Part shown: in pieces, positions 58,401 through 64,000 of the stretch
Layout: every line of letters starts with the position of its first letter
How positions within the stretch are numbered: position 1 is the stretch's first letter
Assembly (NCBI GenBank): GCA_029204225.1
Contig: CM055114.1
Span: 12,708,144 to 12,772,143 of the forward strand
DNA from: Diphasiastrum complanatum
Lineage: Eukaryota; Streptophyta; Lycopodiopsida; Lycopodiales; Lycopodiaceae
DNA length: 64,000 nucleotides
Direction: 5' to 3'
Program-made: the position numbers and the translations under genes
Notes under the pieces: model-generated
Database searches by the model: none
Told to the model about the DNA's origin: nothing
Seen by the model: only the letters and a program-made list of their open reading frames with translations

Positions 58401-61000
58401 TTAAAAGATCATTGTTTTATGAAGGACATGCTTTTCAGAATTCCATGATATAGATTGAGGGTCTTGCAAGTCACAGTTCACCAAATTATGAGTTGAGAAA
58501 ATTAGCCATGAACATCTTATCCCTATAATGAAATTCTAATTAGCTGCCAAGAGCAAGTGCTTCAGAGCCAAACGAAATGCCTCATCATGATCTCCGATTG
58601 CCATCTGCTGAGAAAGGCTCACATCAAAAGGAGCTAGTTCTCCATAATAGACTTTTGACATGGATGAATCAATGAGTCCAAATAGAAATTTATGTCGGCA
58701 AGAAGTCTCATGAAAAAATTTTGTGCAATTACCATAGATGTCCACTTTCCAGTATCTTGACACTATTATCCAAAAAAAGATAATTTGGTCGGAGTTGTGT
58801 TACTTGCTTTTGCAAGAGAAAACAAGAAGAACAATGACCAACCTGCTACAAGCCTTCGAATTTGAAGTGAAAGCTATGCTGGCCAAGAAGTTGACGCAGC
58901 TAATTCAAGCTTATCATTACAAAGGAATTGAGCCAACCAATCCAAAGAAAAACATATGACGTATTCAATCTAGTCTTTGAGTAGTACCTCTCGTTTGAAT
59001 TCTGTTAGAGTGCTAACAGAACGTCCTTTTGCTACTTTCAGCAACTCAAGTCTTTTTGCCAAATCTTCTTCCTTTTGCTCATCCAAAGCTTCTTCTTCTT
59101 CAATCTCATTACTCAGTCGTGCAATTTTTTCCTCAATCTCATTGCACTCTACTTCTTCCTTAAGACAAACCAACCAGCCATGATAGACTGCCTTATCCGT
59201 GAATGGAAACATTACATATGGGAAAATTCTCAAGAATAAAGCATGCCAAATTCAGTTTGTAGAGAAAGTCTGTTTTTTGGCTATGGGCATTACTTAGGAG
59301 CAACAAATATGCAAGGCTGATCTATTAAAACATGAGTTGTGAGACGGATTTATGAGACAGCACAACTGATGCTTTTAGAGTAACGTTGTAGCTTACACAT
59401 TTGAAAGTAGTTTGCTACAGCATGTAGTGACAGATGCGTACGTGATAGTGAGGAATCAGAAAGCAAGGCATAATATCAAATGGAAATGATTTCGCTCTAA
59501 AAATAAGATGTAAACATGAGTTGTGAGACGGATTTTTGAGACAGCACAACTGATGCTTTTAGAGTAACGTTGTAGCTTACACATTTGAAAGTAGTTTGCT
59601 ACAGCATGTAGTGACAGATGCGTACGTGATAGTGAGGAATCAGAAAGCAAAGCATAATATCAAATGGAAATGATTTCGCTCTAAAAATAAGATGTTTCCC
59701 TGCAGGCTGCGACCTACAGCACCTCTTGAATAATGAAACAGTATGTGATTAACAGCTACTTATTTTTATTGTTTGATATCTTTTTAGGTGAAGGAAAGGC
59801 ATGTTGTGAAAGCTAGGAAGCTTATGAGATCCTGATTACTATGCAATATGAAAAAACAACTCTTGAAAGGTGATGCATTGCTTTAGCTTATTTGTTCTCT
59901 AAGTGGGTGACAGGGGGATTGGTAAGGTCTTCTGATCTCCAATGTATCATATTTGAGATTGTAATGTGGACTTATCTCATTCTCCTCAATAGAAAATAGA
60001 CTAGGTCAATCAGAATTTCAATCTGTAAAGAAGGATACAAAGAACATAAAGGTGTGTTTCATTAGACAAGTCGTATCTGAAAAAGCTCACTGTTTCTCAT
60101 TGGAGAAAGCCTTTTTAACTAAGGTGAAGCTACACAGTTATTAGTAGGAAATATTGTTTTGATGTAATGTAATCTAATGCCACCAAAAAAAATTGCTGTT
60201 CATGCTTTCTCTGATTTACAGATGATCAGATGCCATACAATTTTGATGGGACATTAGTACTGTAATGTTATGTACTAAATAAATACTTTGTTATGCACTA
60301 ATGGCTTGAAGAAGCCTAAGGTTCACACAACCATCTTAGCTGTGAATGCATGGTCTGTAATCCTAATAAATAACCTGTAATCTCAAACATGATCAATGGA
60401 AGAGGAAAATTCTTTTTCTAATAGGAAGTTTTTCAAAACTTCAAACACTACAGCAGCCTTCATGAACAGTATCTTAACAAGGCATGCTAATCGCTAGCCT
60501 GAGCCTCTCCTTGCAGCCTAGTAGTTCATGCTTCTTCTCTTGGGTAATAAGAAACAAGGTAGTTGAATTTCAGCAAAGCTCCCTTTTTTTCCCCATGTTA
60601 TGCCATCTGTCATTGATGCTTATAGAAAACAAACTGCGAATAAATGTGCTCCAACCAGAAGAAATGGTACTCGACAAGAAGTTTATGCCGGTCAACTTAT
60701 AGCATTTTGTAGAAGAATAATTCTTTGATGTACAGGTTTAATCTTGTGAGTCCATGAGTACCTGAGAGGAATTGAACTGCAAACCTGGAAAGGAGCTTCC
60801 AATCAAAATGCCTTATTCAGCAAACTTCTATGATCTACAACTGCAAGAGAAGGTAAGGCATTCCATACCATCAATCGCATGTTGTAGAGATCCATGACAG
60901 ATTTATCAAACATAGTCATGAGGTCTTGAATGTCACTCTTTAGCTTTCTTTGTTCAGCTTCTTGTGCTCGGACTTTCTTCTCTTTCTCTTCCTTTTGTGC
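34111..61000 (-). CDS. CFAP43: CFAP43-like axonemal tether protein, C-terminal 12 exons (partial at 5' end)
   Basis: Known of the family: CFAP43/FAP43 acts with CFAP44 in the tether/tether-head complex, which anchors the motor heads of inner-arm dynein f/I1 to the A-tubule of the flagellar axoneme. Seen here: twelve exons (listed separately) with AG acceptors and GT donors, agreeing phases at all eleven joins, 1527 coding bases, no internal stop and a TAA at 34111-34113. The 508 residues are charged coiled coil carrying family landmarks in the expected order: FDKSVMDLYNMRLM, EDKALDRNFKKDF followed by LLYKHFRRRRP, LSSPLDPYNERPEDIE, DAVLLPRNIV, IKDFKKNIYEVQWENERL, IQLLRNTR, MEHNEKLHEKRL and a terminal KTRPCF. 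The WD40 half and the start codon are absent, so the gene is cut at the 5' side; animal CFAP43 is about 1,660 residues. Two introns exceed 9 kb and hold transposons. The alternative is paralogue CFAP44, which I think less likely. A short exon missed inside the giant introns cannot be excluded. Confidence 0.85.
35453..35503 (+). repeat. (GA)n microsatellite in the last intron
   Basis: About 25 GA units, CT on the gene strand, between exons k and l. Confidence 0.97.
35780..35857 (-). CDS. CFAP43: CFAP43-like exon k
   Basis: Exon of 78 bp with acceptor ttccatag and donor gtaatt. Its first two bases complete a Leu codon with exon j. It reads LGHESKDAVLKERMLTLFTK and then RKLREQ, plus one base. 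Basic K-R-K-L followed by the A-K-x-Q-A-E-x-I of the next exon is the usual ending of the family. Confidence 0.8.
36044..36216 (-). CDS. CFAP43: CFAP43-like exon j (MEHNEKLHEKRL coil)
   Basis: Exon of 173 bp with acceptor ctaaatag and donor gtaaga. It reads RMEHNEKLHEKRLLEKICHL and continues as a coil (QQLEERARRIKIYCSELQKD) to QQQVCQKS. The L-E-H-N-x-x-L-H-x-K-x-x-E-K pattern matches the terminal coiled coil of CFAP43. It joins exon i in phase across nearly 10 kb, which is the best evidence that the long intron is real. Confidence 0.85.
37364..37437 (+). repeat. (GA)n microsatellite
   Basis: About 37 GA units in the i/j intron, next to an LTR element leader. Confidence 0.97.
37539..37951 (-). 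mobile_element. 5' LTR and primer site of a minus-strand LTR element
   Basis: The plus strand shows ctgctctgatacca directly before TGTTATG at 37555, i.e. the minus strand reads CATAACA then tggtatcagagcag. The LTR runs to CATAACA at 37951 (397 bp) with perfect 7-bp inverted ends. The interior would lie below 37540 but no coding region or 3' LTR was recognised there, so the copy is probably truncated. Confidence 0.8.
37952..38045 (+). repeat. Fragment of the 45.2-kb LTR family
   Basis: ggtgttggatgtttttatct through cattattggcatagaga matches 45393-45475 closely. It stops where the TGTTATG...CATAACA LTR begins, which suggests that element inserted into this LTR fragment. Confidence 0.75.
38046..38540 (+). 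mobile_element. 5' LTR end and primer site of a gypsy-type element
   Basis: The sequence up to ttttttaca (38525) is followed by tggtatcagagcagg (38526-38540), a tRNA-iMet primer site. The LTR start is undetermined. A catacgtgtgg half-palindrome lies near 38320. Confidence 0.65.
38950..39739 (+). pseudogene. Ty3/gypsy remnant: retropepsin end fused to integrase C-terminus
   Basis: Near 38990-39110 the plus strand reads TASYQLLLGRPWLNLAKVCH and DWGTDRITLENRDR, the ILGRPWL signature at the end of a Ty3/gypsy protease. From 39517 it reads KRKDLHKGDLALMYHSK, LKFLGGYPYKVTKIYENGDV and LVNGSRLRRYYHFPP, the integrase C-terminal domain that ends gypsy pol. Reverse transcriptase, RNase H and the integrase core are missing between them, so a large internal deletion removed over 2 kb of pol. 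Confidence 0.85.
41095..41312 (+). pseudogene. Ty1/copia integrase scrap
   Basis: Reads YSPRTPQQNGVAERKNRTLC then, after frame changes, LFGRRLSVNFFRTFGCIWYI and TLDDRTKEDP. It stops exactly at the end of the minus-strand LTR at 41313, so it was probably interrupted by that insertion. Confidence 0.8.
41313..42178 (-). mobile_element. 3' LTR and polypurine tract of a minus-strand copia
   Basis: On the minus strand GGAGGAG (42178-42172) precedes TGTGAAGAATTGTAAAAC (42171 downward), and the LTR ends GGATTTTTAACA at 41313 (859 bp). It contains a cacatgtgtgaag palindrome near its end. Confidence 0.8.
42179..44500 (-). pseudogene. Minus-strand Ty1/copia body (gag end, protease, pre-integrase, decayed pol)
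   Basis: Read from 44500 down. Gag end: YAIMEELPSMETLHDVFIAE. Protease: DVSWYIDSGASSHMSC at about 44115-44070, then a poly-F run from an A-tract. Then SNVLYVPNLTKNVISVGKLF and the start of the pre-integrase (VWHRRLHVSNFRSM). Below 43400 come scrambled pol pieces such as YLSVLEDYCFACGFLKEKKD and FILVVGDMIMFSKHLESK, where the RT YVDD box is no longer readable. The 5' end is cut within gag. Confidence 0.85.
45193..45592 (+). mobile_element. Polypurine tract and 390-bp LTR
   Basis: AAAGGGGGGAG at 45192-45202 precedes TGTTAGAACTGATG (45203), and the LTR ends GGCTATTGTCTAACA (45592). The ends TGTTAGA/TCTAACA are perfectly inverted. It is a 3' LTR by orientation; the body upstream (44.5-45.2 kb) shows no pol motif. 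Confidence 0.75.
46180..46249 (-). CDS. CFAP43: CFAP43-like exon i
   Basis: Exon of 70 bp with acceptor tttgcag and donor gtttgt. It encodes ALQVVIKNGEDFSNASESVA and then IEN, plus two bases of a split codon. It continues the R-x-T-x-x-L-Q segment of exon h and is followed by a 9,963-bp intron. The AG it leaves is completed by the A that opens exon j (Arg). Confidence 0.82.
47258..47393 (-). CDS. CFAP43: CFAP43-like exon h (IKDFKKNIYEVQWENERL)
   Basis: Exon of 136 bp with acceptor ttggcag and donor gttgta. It reads AIKDFKKNIYEVQWENERLQ and later IRLIQLLRNTR, leaving one base that joins CC of exon i (Ala). The family pattern is F-R-K-G-I-x-x-L-x-W-E, then I-Q-L-L-R-V-T-K, and both parts are present here in order. 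Confidence 0.9.
47497..47675 (-). CDS. CFAP43: CFAP43-like exon g (DAVLLPRNIV)
   Basis: Exon of 179 bp with acceptor tttacag and donor gtaggc. It reads EFREGRDKKKKNLAFLLHVK, then QGLVEIE, then EGDYLDAVLLPRNIVLEFND, ending at REANSK in phase 0. The order of a KQG-x-VE element followed by D-A-V-L-L/I-x-R-x-x-V is a strong family landmark. Confidence 0.88.
48026..48206 (-). CDS. CFAP43: CFAP43-like exon f (DTWDRLVAARNRKI)
   Basis: Exon of 181 bp with acceptor tatatag and donor gtcagt. It opens DIEADTWDRLVAARNRKILK, continues with a lysine/glutamate-rich coil, and ends RFEKALRTLA plus one base. That base G joins AA of exon g to give Glu, so the frame is unbroken. Confidence 0.82.
48615..48689 (-). 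CDS. CFAP43: CFAP43-like exon e (LSSPLDPYNERP)
   Basis: Exon of exactly 25 codons, phase 0 on both sides, with acceptor actgcag and donor gtaaac. It encodes ITQGRQSILMAKLSSPLDPY and then NERPE. The P-L-D-P-Y-x-x-R-P motif followed by an acidic W-containing segment (exon f) is typical of the family's C-terminal third. Confidence 0.82.
48816..48888 (-). CDS. CFAP43: CFAP43-like exon d
   Basis: Exon of 73 bp with acceptor catttag and donor gtaagt. The first base completes the split codon of exon c (AA+C, Asn). The rest reads QEANKFYLEKDATSLVHYVR and then TLIK, ending in phase 0 before exon e. A missed short exon in the 9.2-kb intron upstream remains possible, but the phase agreement argues against one. 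Confidence 0.75.
51562..51850 (-). pseudogene. LINE (non-LTR) reverse-transcriptase fragment
   Basis: On the minus strand: GTFSMALYERVTNVSNH, then GCPVSPSLFGLYIDG, a stop, RIKRHLGDTLIST, LLYVHNIVLVSSLSEGLQWH, INALNMYGWDSGQVV and NSKKT. QGCPLSPTLFGLYID, a Y-A-D-D catalytic box and V-N-x-x-K-T are the usual order in plant L1-type RT. Here the catalytic box has become YVHN and stops interrupt the frame. A short dead piece inside the 9.2-kb intron. Confidence 0.85.
55341..55446 (+). repeat. 23-bp minisatellite inside the LTR
   Basis: Unit gttggatagccaatagtcaa plus gta, about 4.6 copies with scattered substitutions, lying between the LTR start and its probable TATA region (actatatatatg, about 55452). 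Confidence 0.9.
56002..56529 (+). pseudogene. Copia Gag of the 55-kb element, part 1
   Basis: Reads MAKELESIGSLFNEDRLDGT as the probable true start (56062), then NYSLWCYMIKNLLIAKGLWE, DAQAHSVIALSLKRSILPHI and KVVYLRNQLSILKMQEGD. This is a standard copia gag N-terminal half with the F-x-G-x-N-Y-x-x-W motif. A frameshift near 56515 moves the reading to the next ORF. Confidence 0.92.
56534..57826 (+). pseudogene. Copia gag end, zinc knuckle, protease and integrase C-part with internal deletion
   Basis: 430 residues. ISFDELVGLLLQEEQTR ends gag; the zinc knuckle CHYCKKFGHHIKEC is at about residues 100-113; the protease IDWVIDSGATRHMTYNKEVF is near 190-209; NVLYVPKIKKNLISVPTI follows. At about residue 310 GGLFLMNTS runs straight into TPYTPQQNGVVERKNRNIME. 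The whole HHCC pre-integrase and the first two integrase catalytic Asp residues are therefore deleted in frame. It ends at CIFVGYSSESKGYRLFN. Confidence 0.92.
58108..58253 (-). CDS. CFAP43: CFAP43-like exon c (EDKALD...RRRRP)
   Basis: Exon of 146 bp, entering at phase 0 and leaving with two bases (AA) of a split codon. Acceptor caaccag, donor gtaaat. It carries EDKALDRNFKKDFAD and then DLVALLYKHFRRRRP. The pairing of EDKALD with LLYKLFRRRP is one of the most recognisable signatures of the CFAP43 family as I know it. The split codon is completed by the C that opens exon d, 9.2 kb downstream. Confidence 0.85.
58545..58729 (-). other. Exon-like open segment inside the b/c intron
   Basis: A minus-strand segment reads TSCRHKFLFGLIDSSMSKVY, then GELAPFDVSLSQQMA, then DEAFRLALKHLLLA, and meets TAA within three codons. 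Its amino-acid composition looks like real protein and an acceptor-like tttttcatgag precedes it. No GT donor is in a usable place: the only phase-compatible exit would be a poor GC donor. Exons b and c join naturally without it. It may be a cassette exon, a relic of an ancestral exon, or a captured fragment of another gene. I do not recognise it. Confidence 0.45.
58988..59191 (-). CDS. CFAP43: CFAP43-like exon b (68 codons)
   Basis: Exon of 204 bp, phase 0 at both ends, running from AVYHGWLVCLKEEVECNEIE through an acidic coil (SNEIEEEEALDEQKEEDLAK) to STLTEFKRE at donor gtacta. The acceptor cggataag is weaker than the others; an alternative AG lies six bases further in. The protein reads naturally from exon a (NMRLM) into this exon and on into exon c (VDDFREHYDEAIAEDKALD). 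Confidence 0.75.
59328..59695. repeat. Direct tandem duplication, two 184-bp copies
   Basis: Positions 59328-59511 and 59512-59695 are the same sequence except for two substitutions that I can see (atttatgag/atttttgag and gcaaggca/gcaaagca). It lies in the intron between exons a and b, so it changes intron length only. The near-identity points to a very recent local duplication. Confidence 0.95.
60869..61000 (-). CDS. CFAP43: CFAP43-like exon a (44 codons)
   Basis: This is the most upstream exon found. It is flanked by acceptor cattcag and donor gtatgg and is phase 0 at both ends. It starts AQKEEKEKKVRAQEAEQRKL, a highly charged coil, and ends FDKSVMDLYNMRLM. That ending matches the family pattern of FD..L..L...RL, which precedes a further coiled segment. 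Earlier exons should lie at higher coordinates but I could not identify them up to 64 kb. Confidence 0.75.
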
Positions 61001-61979
61001 CTGAATGGTTTATGTATATGAAGTATTCAGCTGAATCAGTCCAAATCCTAAATGAGTCTTGATATGAAAGATGGACAGTAGGTTATCTCTAAAACAACAA
61101 AAGCTGAAATAGCACTTTAATAACTGAACATGTACTAAAAGTTATACGTGACTGAGGCTAACATGTTGGATCATTCAATGATAAGATGATAAAATTTTGA
61201 AAGAGCTAGAAATAGGAACTTGCTAGCTGAATTAAGCTGCTCTCTAATCTTCAATCAGTCAGCTACTCAACAACAAGGCACATAGGCCTGTATATATTCC
61301 CCCAGGCCCCATTAGGGGAAGTTAATAATTAAACCATTTAAGTAGTCCAATAATCATTAAACATCATAATACTGCTAACTAGCATATGGGGGGTTACTTT
61401 TGGTCATAAACGTAAGGTCGAAATACCAAATGTTATATGGGGCCTGCAGCTAAGTCACTATTTGAAAGATGCTTAACTCCCCTCTTCAAAAATGCATTGT
61501 CCTCAGTAATGGTATCAAGATGAGAGAATAAGACCATGCACAAAATTCTGTCTGGATCTTGCATCATGCATGTCTTTATGCTGCTGAATTGCAGCCATAA
61601 TGAGAAGACAGCTGAAGATATTGATGCAAATTTGGAGCTGCAACAATAGATGATGACAGCAACTGCAACATAAAGGTGCACTCATGATCTGAATGAAGGA
61701 AGAATGCCAAAGGAAAGTATCGACAATGGCTCCCTTGGCATTGTGTTGCATCCCAGTTCTGTTTCAGATTATTTTCTTTTTTTCTGGCATTTACTGATGA
61801 TATGTCCGTTGTTTGATACACCTCATTTGGTACACTATACTCCGAGTAACATGACCCCAATGAAGAGATAGAGAAATTCAAAAATGTGGAAATGCTACAT
61901 CACTAGGGCCAATGAGAAAGAGTCAACAAAGAATGCAAGTAATGCAATGTTGAACAGAAAGGCATCCAAACTGTAGTTG
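61001..61979. other. Intron sequence upstream of exon a; no exon confirmed
   Basis: Minus-strand stretches such as EDNAFLKRGVKHLSNSDLAA (about 61440-61510) look faintly protein-like but have no GT donor in a usable position. No exon of the CFAP43-like gene is claimed here. Confidence 0.4.
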
Positions 61980-64000
61980 TGAGAGCAAAATTGCTGGGTG
62001 GTATGCGTAGGTGTCAATAGGACCACATGAACTCAGTAAGGATCCTGTGGCAGGCTTCAGCTATCAAAAGCAAAACCATCAAGGAACAATGTGTGTGTAA
62101 CATAGCAAAGAAATCCCAATATCCAGGTATGAACCACTTTATGCTTGCATGGAATGTGGGATTGGTTGCAAGTGCTTGGGCTGATTGGTTGTCACAATAG
62201 ATGAGTGGCTCCTCCTCGGCCTCCATGACTTGTAGCTCCACCAATAGCCTCTTTAGCCACAAGACCTCCTTGGTTGTTGATGTTAAGACCTTGTATTCTG
62301 GATCGGTTGAGAAAAGTGAAATTGTATCTTGCTTTTTGGAAAGCCAAGATACTACACCATCACAAAGAAAGGTAGCAAAAGCACTTGTGGACTTCCTATC
62401 CAACTTGTCACCTGCAAAATCAGCATCCAAGTATGCTCTCAAAGCAAGATTAGTTCCATGATATACTATATCAAAATTCTTGGTAGCCGAGATGTATCTT
62501 AGCACTCTTTTGGCACTTTTCCAATGACAAACTAATGAATTTTGCATAGATTGGCTTAGCTTACGAACACTTTAACTTAGATCAGGTCTAGTTATAGTTA
62601 GATATATTAGGGAGCCTATAAGCCTTCTATAAGGATGCTTTATCAAAACTATTAGAAGCTTTTACATTTTGCTCCATAGGAGTGTCTACTCTTTTGCAAT
62701 TTTTCATTCCAAATTTCTCTAAGATAGAAGATGCATATTTGGATTGACATATAAAACTAAAATCCATCCCTCTTGATACTTCTATGCCTAGTATGAAATG
62801 AAGAATTCCAAGATCTACCATCTTAAATTCTCTAGACAATGCAATCATGAATCTTGTATGCCATCTAGATCATTACCACTAAGAATAATGTCATCTACAT
62901 ACAAAATGAGAATAATTATTTTTCCCTCATTAAATCTCATGTACAAGGAAGGCTCATAGAGTTAACTACAAAATGAATAGAGATTAAGAAGGAGTTCAAC
63001 CTAGAGTACCAAGCTCTAGGTGCTTGCTTGAGCCCATAGAGACTCCTTTGCAATAAGCACAACTTGTCTTCAAGATCCTCCTTGATGAAGCCCTCGGGTT
63101 GCCTCATGTAGATTTCTTCCTCCAAATAACCATTTAAGAAGGCATTAGTCACATCAAGCTGAAAAAGAGTCAAATAGAAAGTAGTTGCAAGAGATATGAT
63201 CAACCTTATTGTGACTAGTTTAGCAACTAGAGCAAATGTTTCATCAAAATCTACTCCCTTAGTTTGCAAGAAACCTTTTTCCACTAGCCTTGCTTTATGC
63301 TTGTTGATTGATCCATCTTGGTTGTACTTTAATCTATAGATCCATTTGCATTCAAGTGGTTTCCTCCCTTGAGGAAGATCCACAAGCTTCCAAGTATGAT
63401 CCTCCATAAGAGCATCAAACTCCTTTTGCATGGCATCCTTCCATTCAAGTGACTTAATTGCATCTTCAAAGCAACTTGGTTCATCAAGCATTGAAGTAAG
63501 AAAGGTATAAGAAGTAGGAGAATGAGTGCCTTCCCTTTGCTCACCCTTGTCGACATATGTGAGCCTTGATGGCTCGGCCCTTGTTCTTGAAGATCTCCTT
63601 GGAGCACTCAGGTCTTGAGGTGGATCCTCAAGATCTTGATCGCATGGTTGCTCGTCCTCAAATCTTGCAGATCTTTGACACAAGAATGATTAGTAGCACT
63701 CTCATTCACTTTGAAAAAGTGTCCTTCATCAAAGATGACATCCCTACTCATTAGAATCTTTTTAGTGATAGGATTGAAGACTCTATATCCCTTGCTATTT
63801 CACTATTACCAACAAAGATATCTTTGCTGGATGTGGGATCATCCTTCTTTCTTGTATCTAATGATTGAAACACATAGCAAGTAGACCCAACGATTTTCAG
63901 ATTTTTGAGGTTTGGTTTCTTATCAAATAGAGCCTCATAAGGTGTGATACTTCCTATGGTCTTACACATAGAAAATTAGCACAAACAATGGCTTCTCCCC
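61980..64000 (-). pseudogene. Minus-strand Ty1/copia pol remnant (integrase end, RT, RNase H)
   Basis: Read from 64000 down. Integrase C-part: PYEALFDKKPNLKNLKIVGS. Linker: APRRSSRTRAEPSRLTYVDK. RT: CKWIYRLKYNQDGSINKHKA, FQLDVTNAFLNGYLEEEIYM, SLYGLKQAPRAWYSRL, and YVDDIILSGNDLDG in a shifted frame near 62880-62910. Then FKMVDLGILHFILGIEV, and RNase H with YLDADFAGDKLDRKSTSAFA, CDNQSAQALATNP and T-F-H-A. The expected KHIEVHYHF box is lost and no LTR is found below 62000. The YVDD box survives, but frameshifts break the polyprotein. The remnant continues past the window. Confidence 0.93.

Noticed and set aside
61440-61530. Possible further exon of the CFAP43-like gene (EDNAFLKRGVKHL)
   Set aside because: There is no GT donor in phase after the segment and no clear match to the family, so it was not added.

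Overview
This window looks like nuclear DNA from a land plant with a large, repeat-filled, AT-rich genome. The evidence is decayed Ty1/copia and Ty3/gypsy LTR retrotransposons, a LINE fragment, a plant Transposase_24 (En/Spm-associated) pseudogene, long (GA)n/(CT)n arrays and spliceosomal introns up to about 10 kb. Nothing bacterial, organellar or viral is apparent.

The main result is one host gene on the minus strand, 34111-61000. I assembled twelve exons by hand from the bases. All have AG acceptors and GT donors, the phases agree at all eleven joins, and together they give 1527 coding bases with no internal stop, ending in TAA. The product is the C-terminal 508 residues of a cilia- and flagella-associated protein that I assign to CFAP43 (FAP43), a tether/tether-head subunit of the axonemal inner-arm dynein f/I1. 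Seed plants with non-motile sperm lack axonemes, so the source should be a plant with swimming sperm: a fern first, otherwise a lycophyte, bryophyte, cycad or Ginkgo. The N-terminal WD40 part is not in the window and should lie beyond 61 kb, probably beyond 64 kb.

Layout. 1-16 kb: a mosaic of broken copia pieces on both strands, a Transposase_24 pseudogene with a 318-bp compound microsatellite in its intron, and an AT-rich tract full of short inverted repeats. 16.28-25.39 kb: two tandem copies of a noncoding unit of about 0.94 kb. Copy 1 is swollen to about 8.2 kb by three insertions (a 5064-bp LTR retrotransposon with two 700-bp LTRs, a 590-bp TIR element and a 1562-bp TG...CA element), and copy 2 preserves all three empty sites. 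25.4-29.2 kb: low-complexity and pyrimidine-rich DNA without recognisable genes. 29.26-33.52 kb: a second internally deleted copia-type element. 34.1-61.0 kb: the flagellar gene. Its two giant introns hold LTR, copia, gypsy and LINE pieces, including a copia with an intact 5' LTR at 55.1 kb. 62-64 kb: a minus-strand copia pol remnant that runs off the window.

Most retroelement ORFs are frameshifted or internally deleted, so I call them pseudogenes or mobile-element remnants. All family assignments come from motif recognition by eye; no database search was run.
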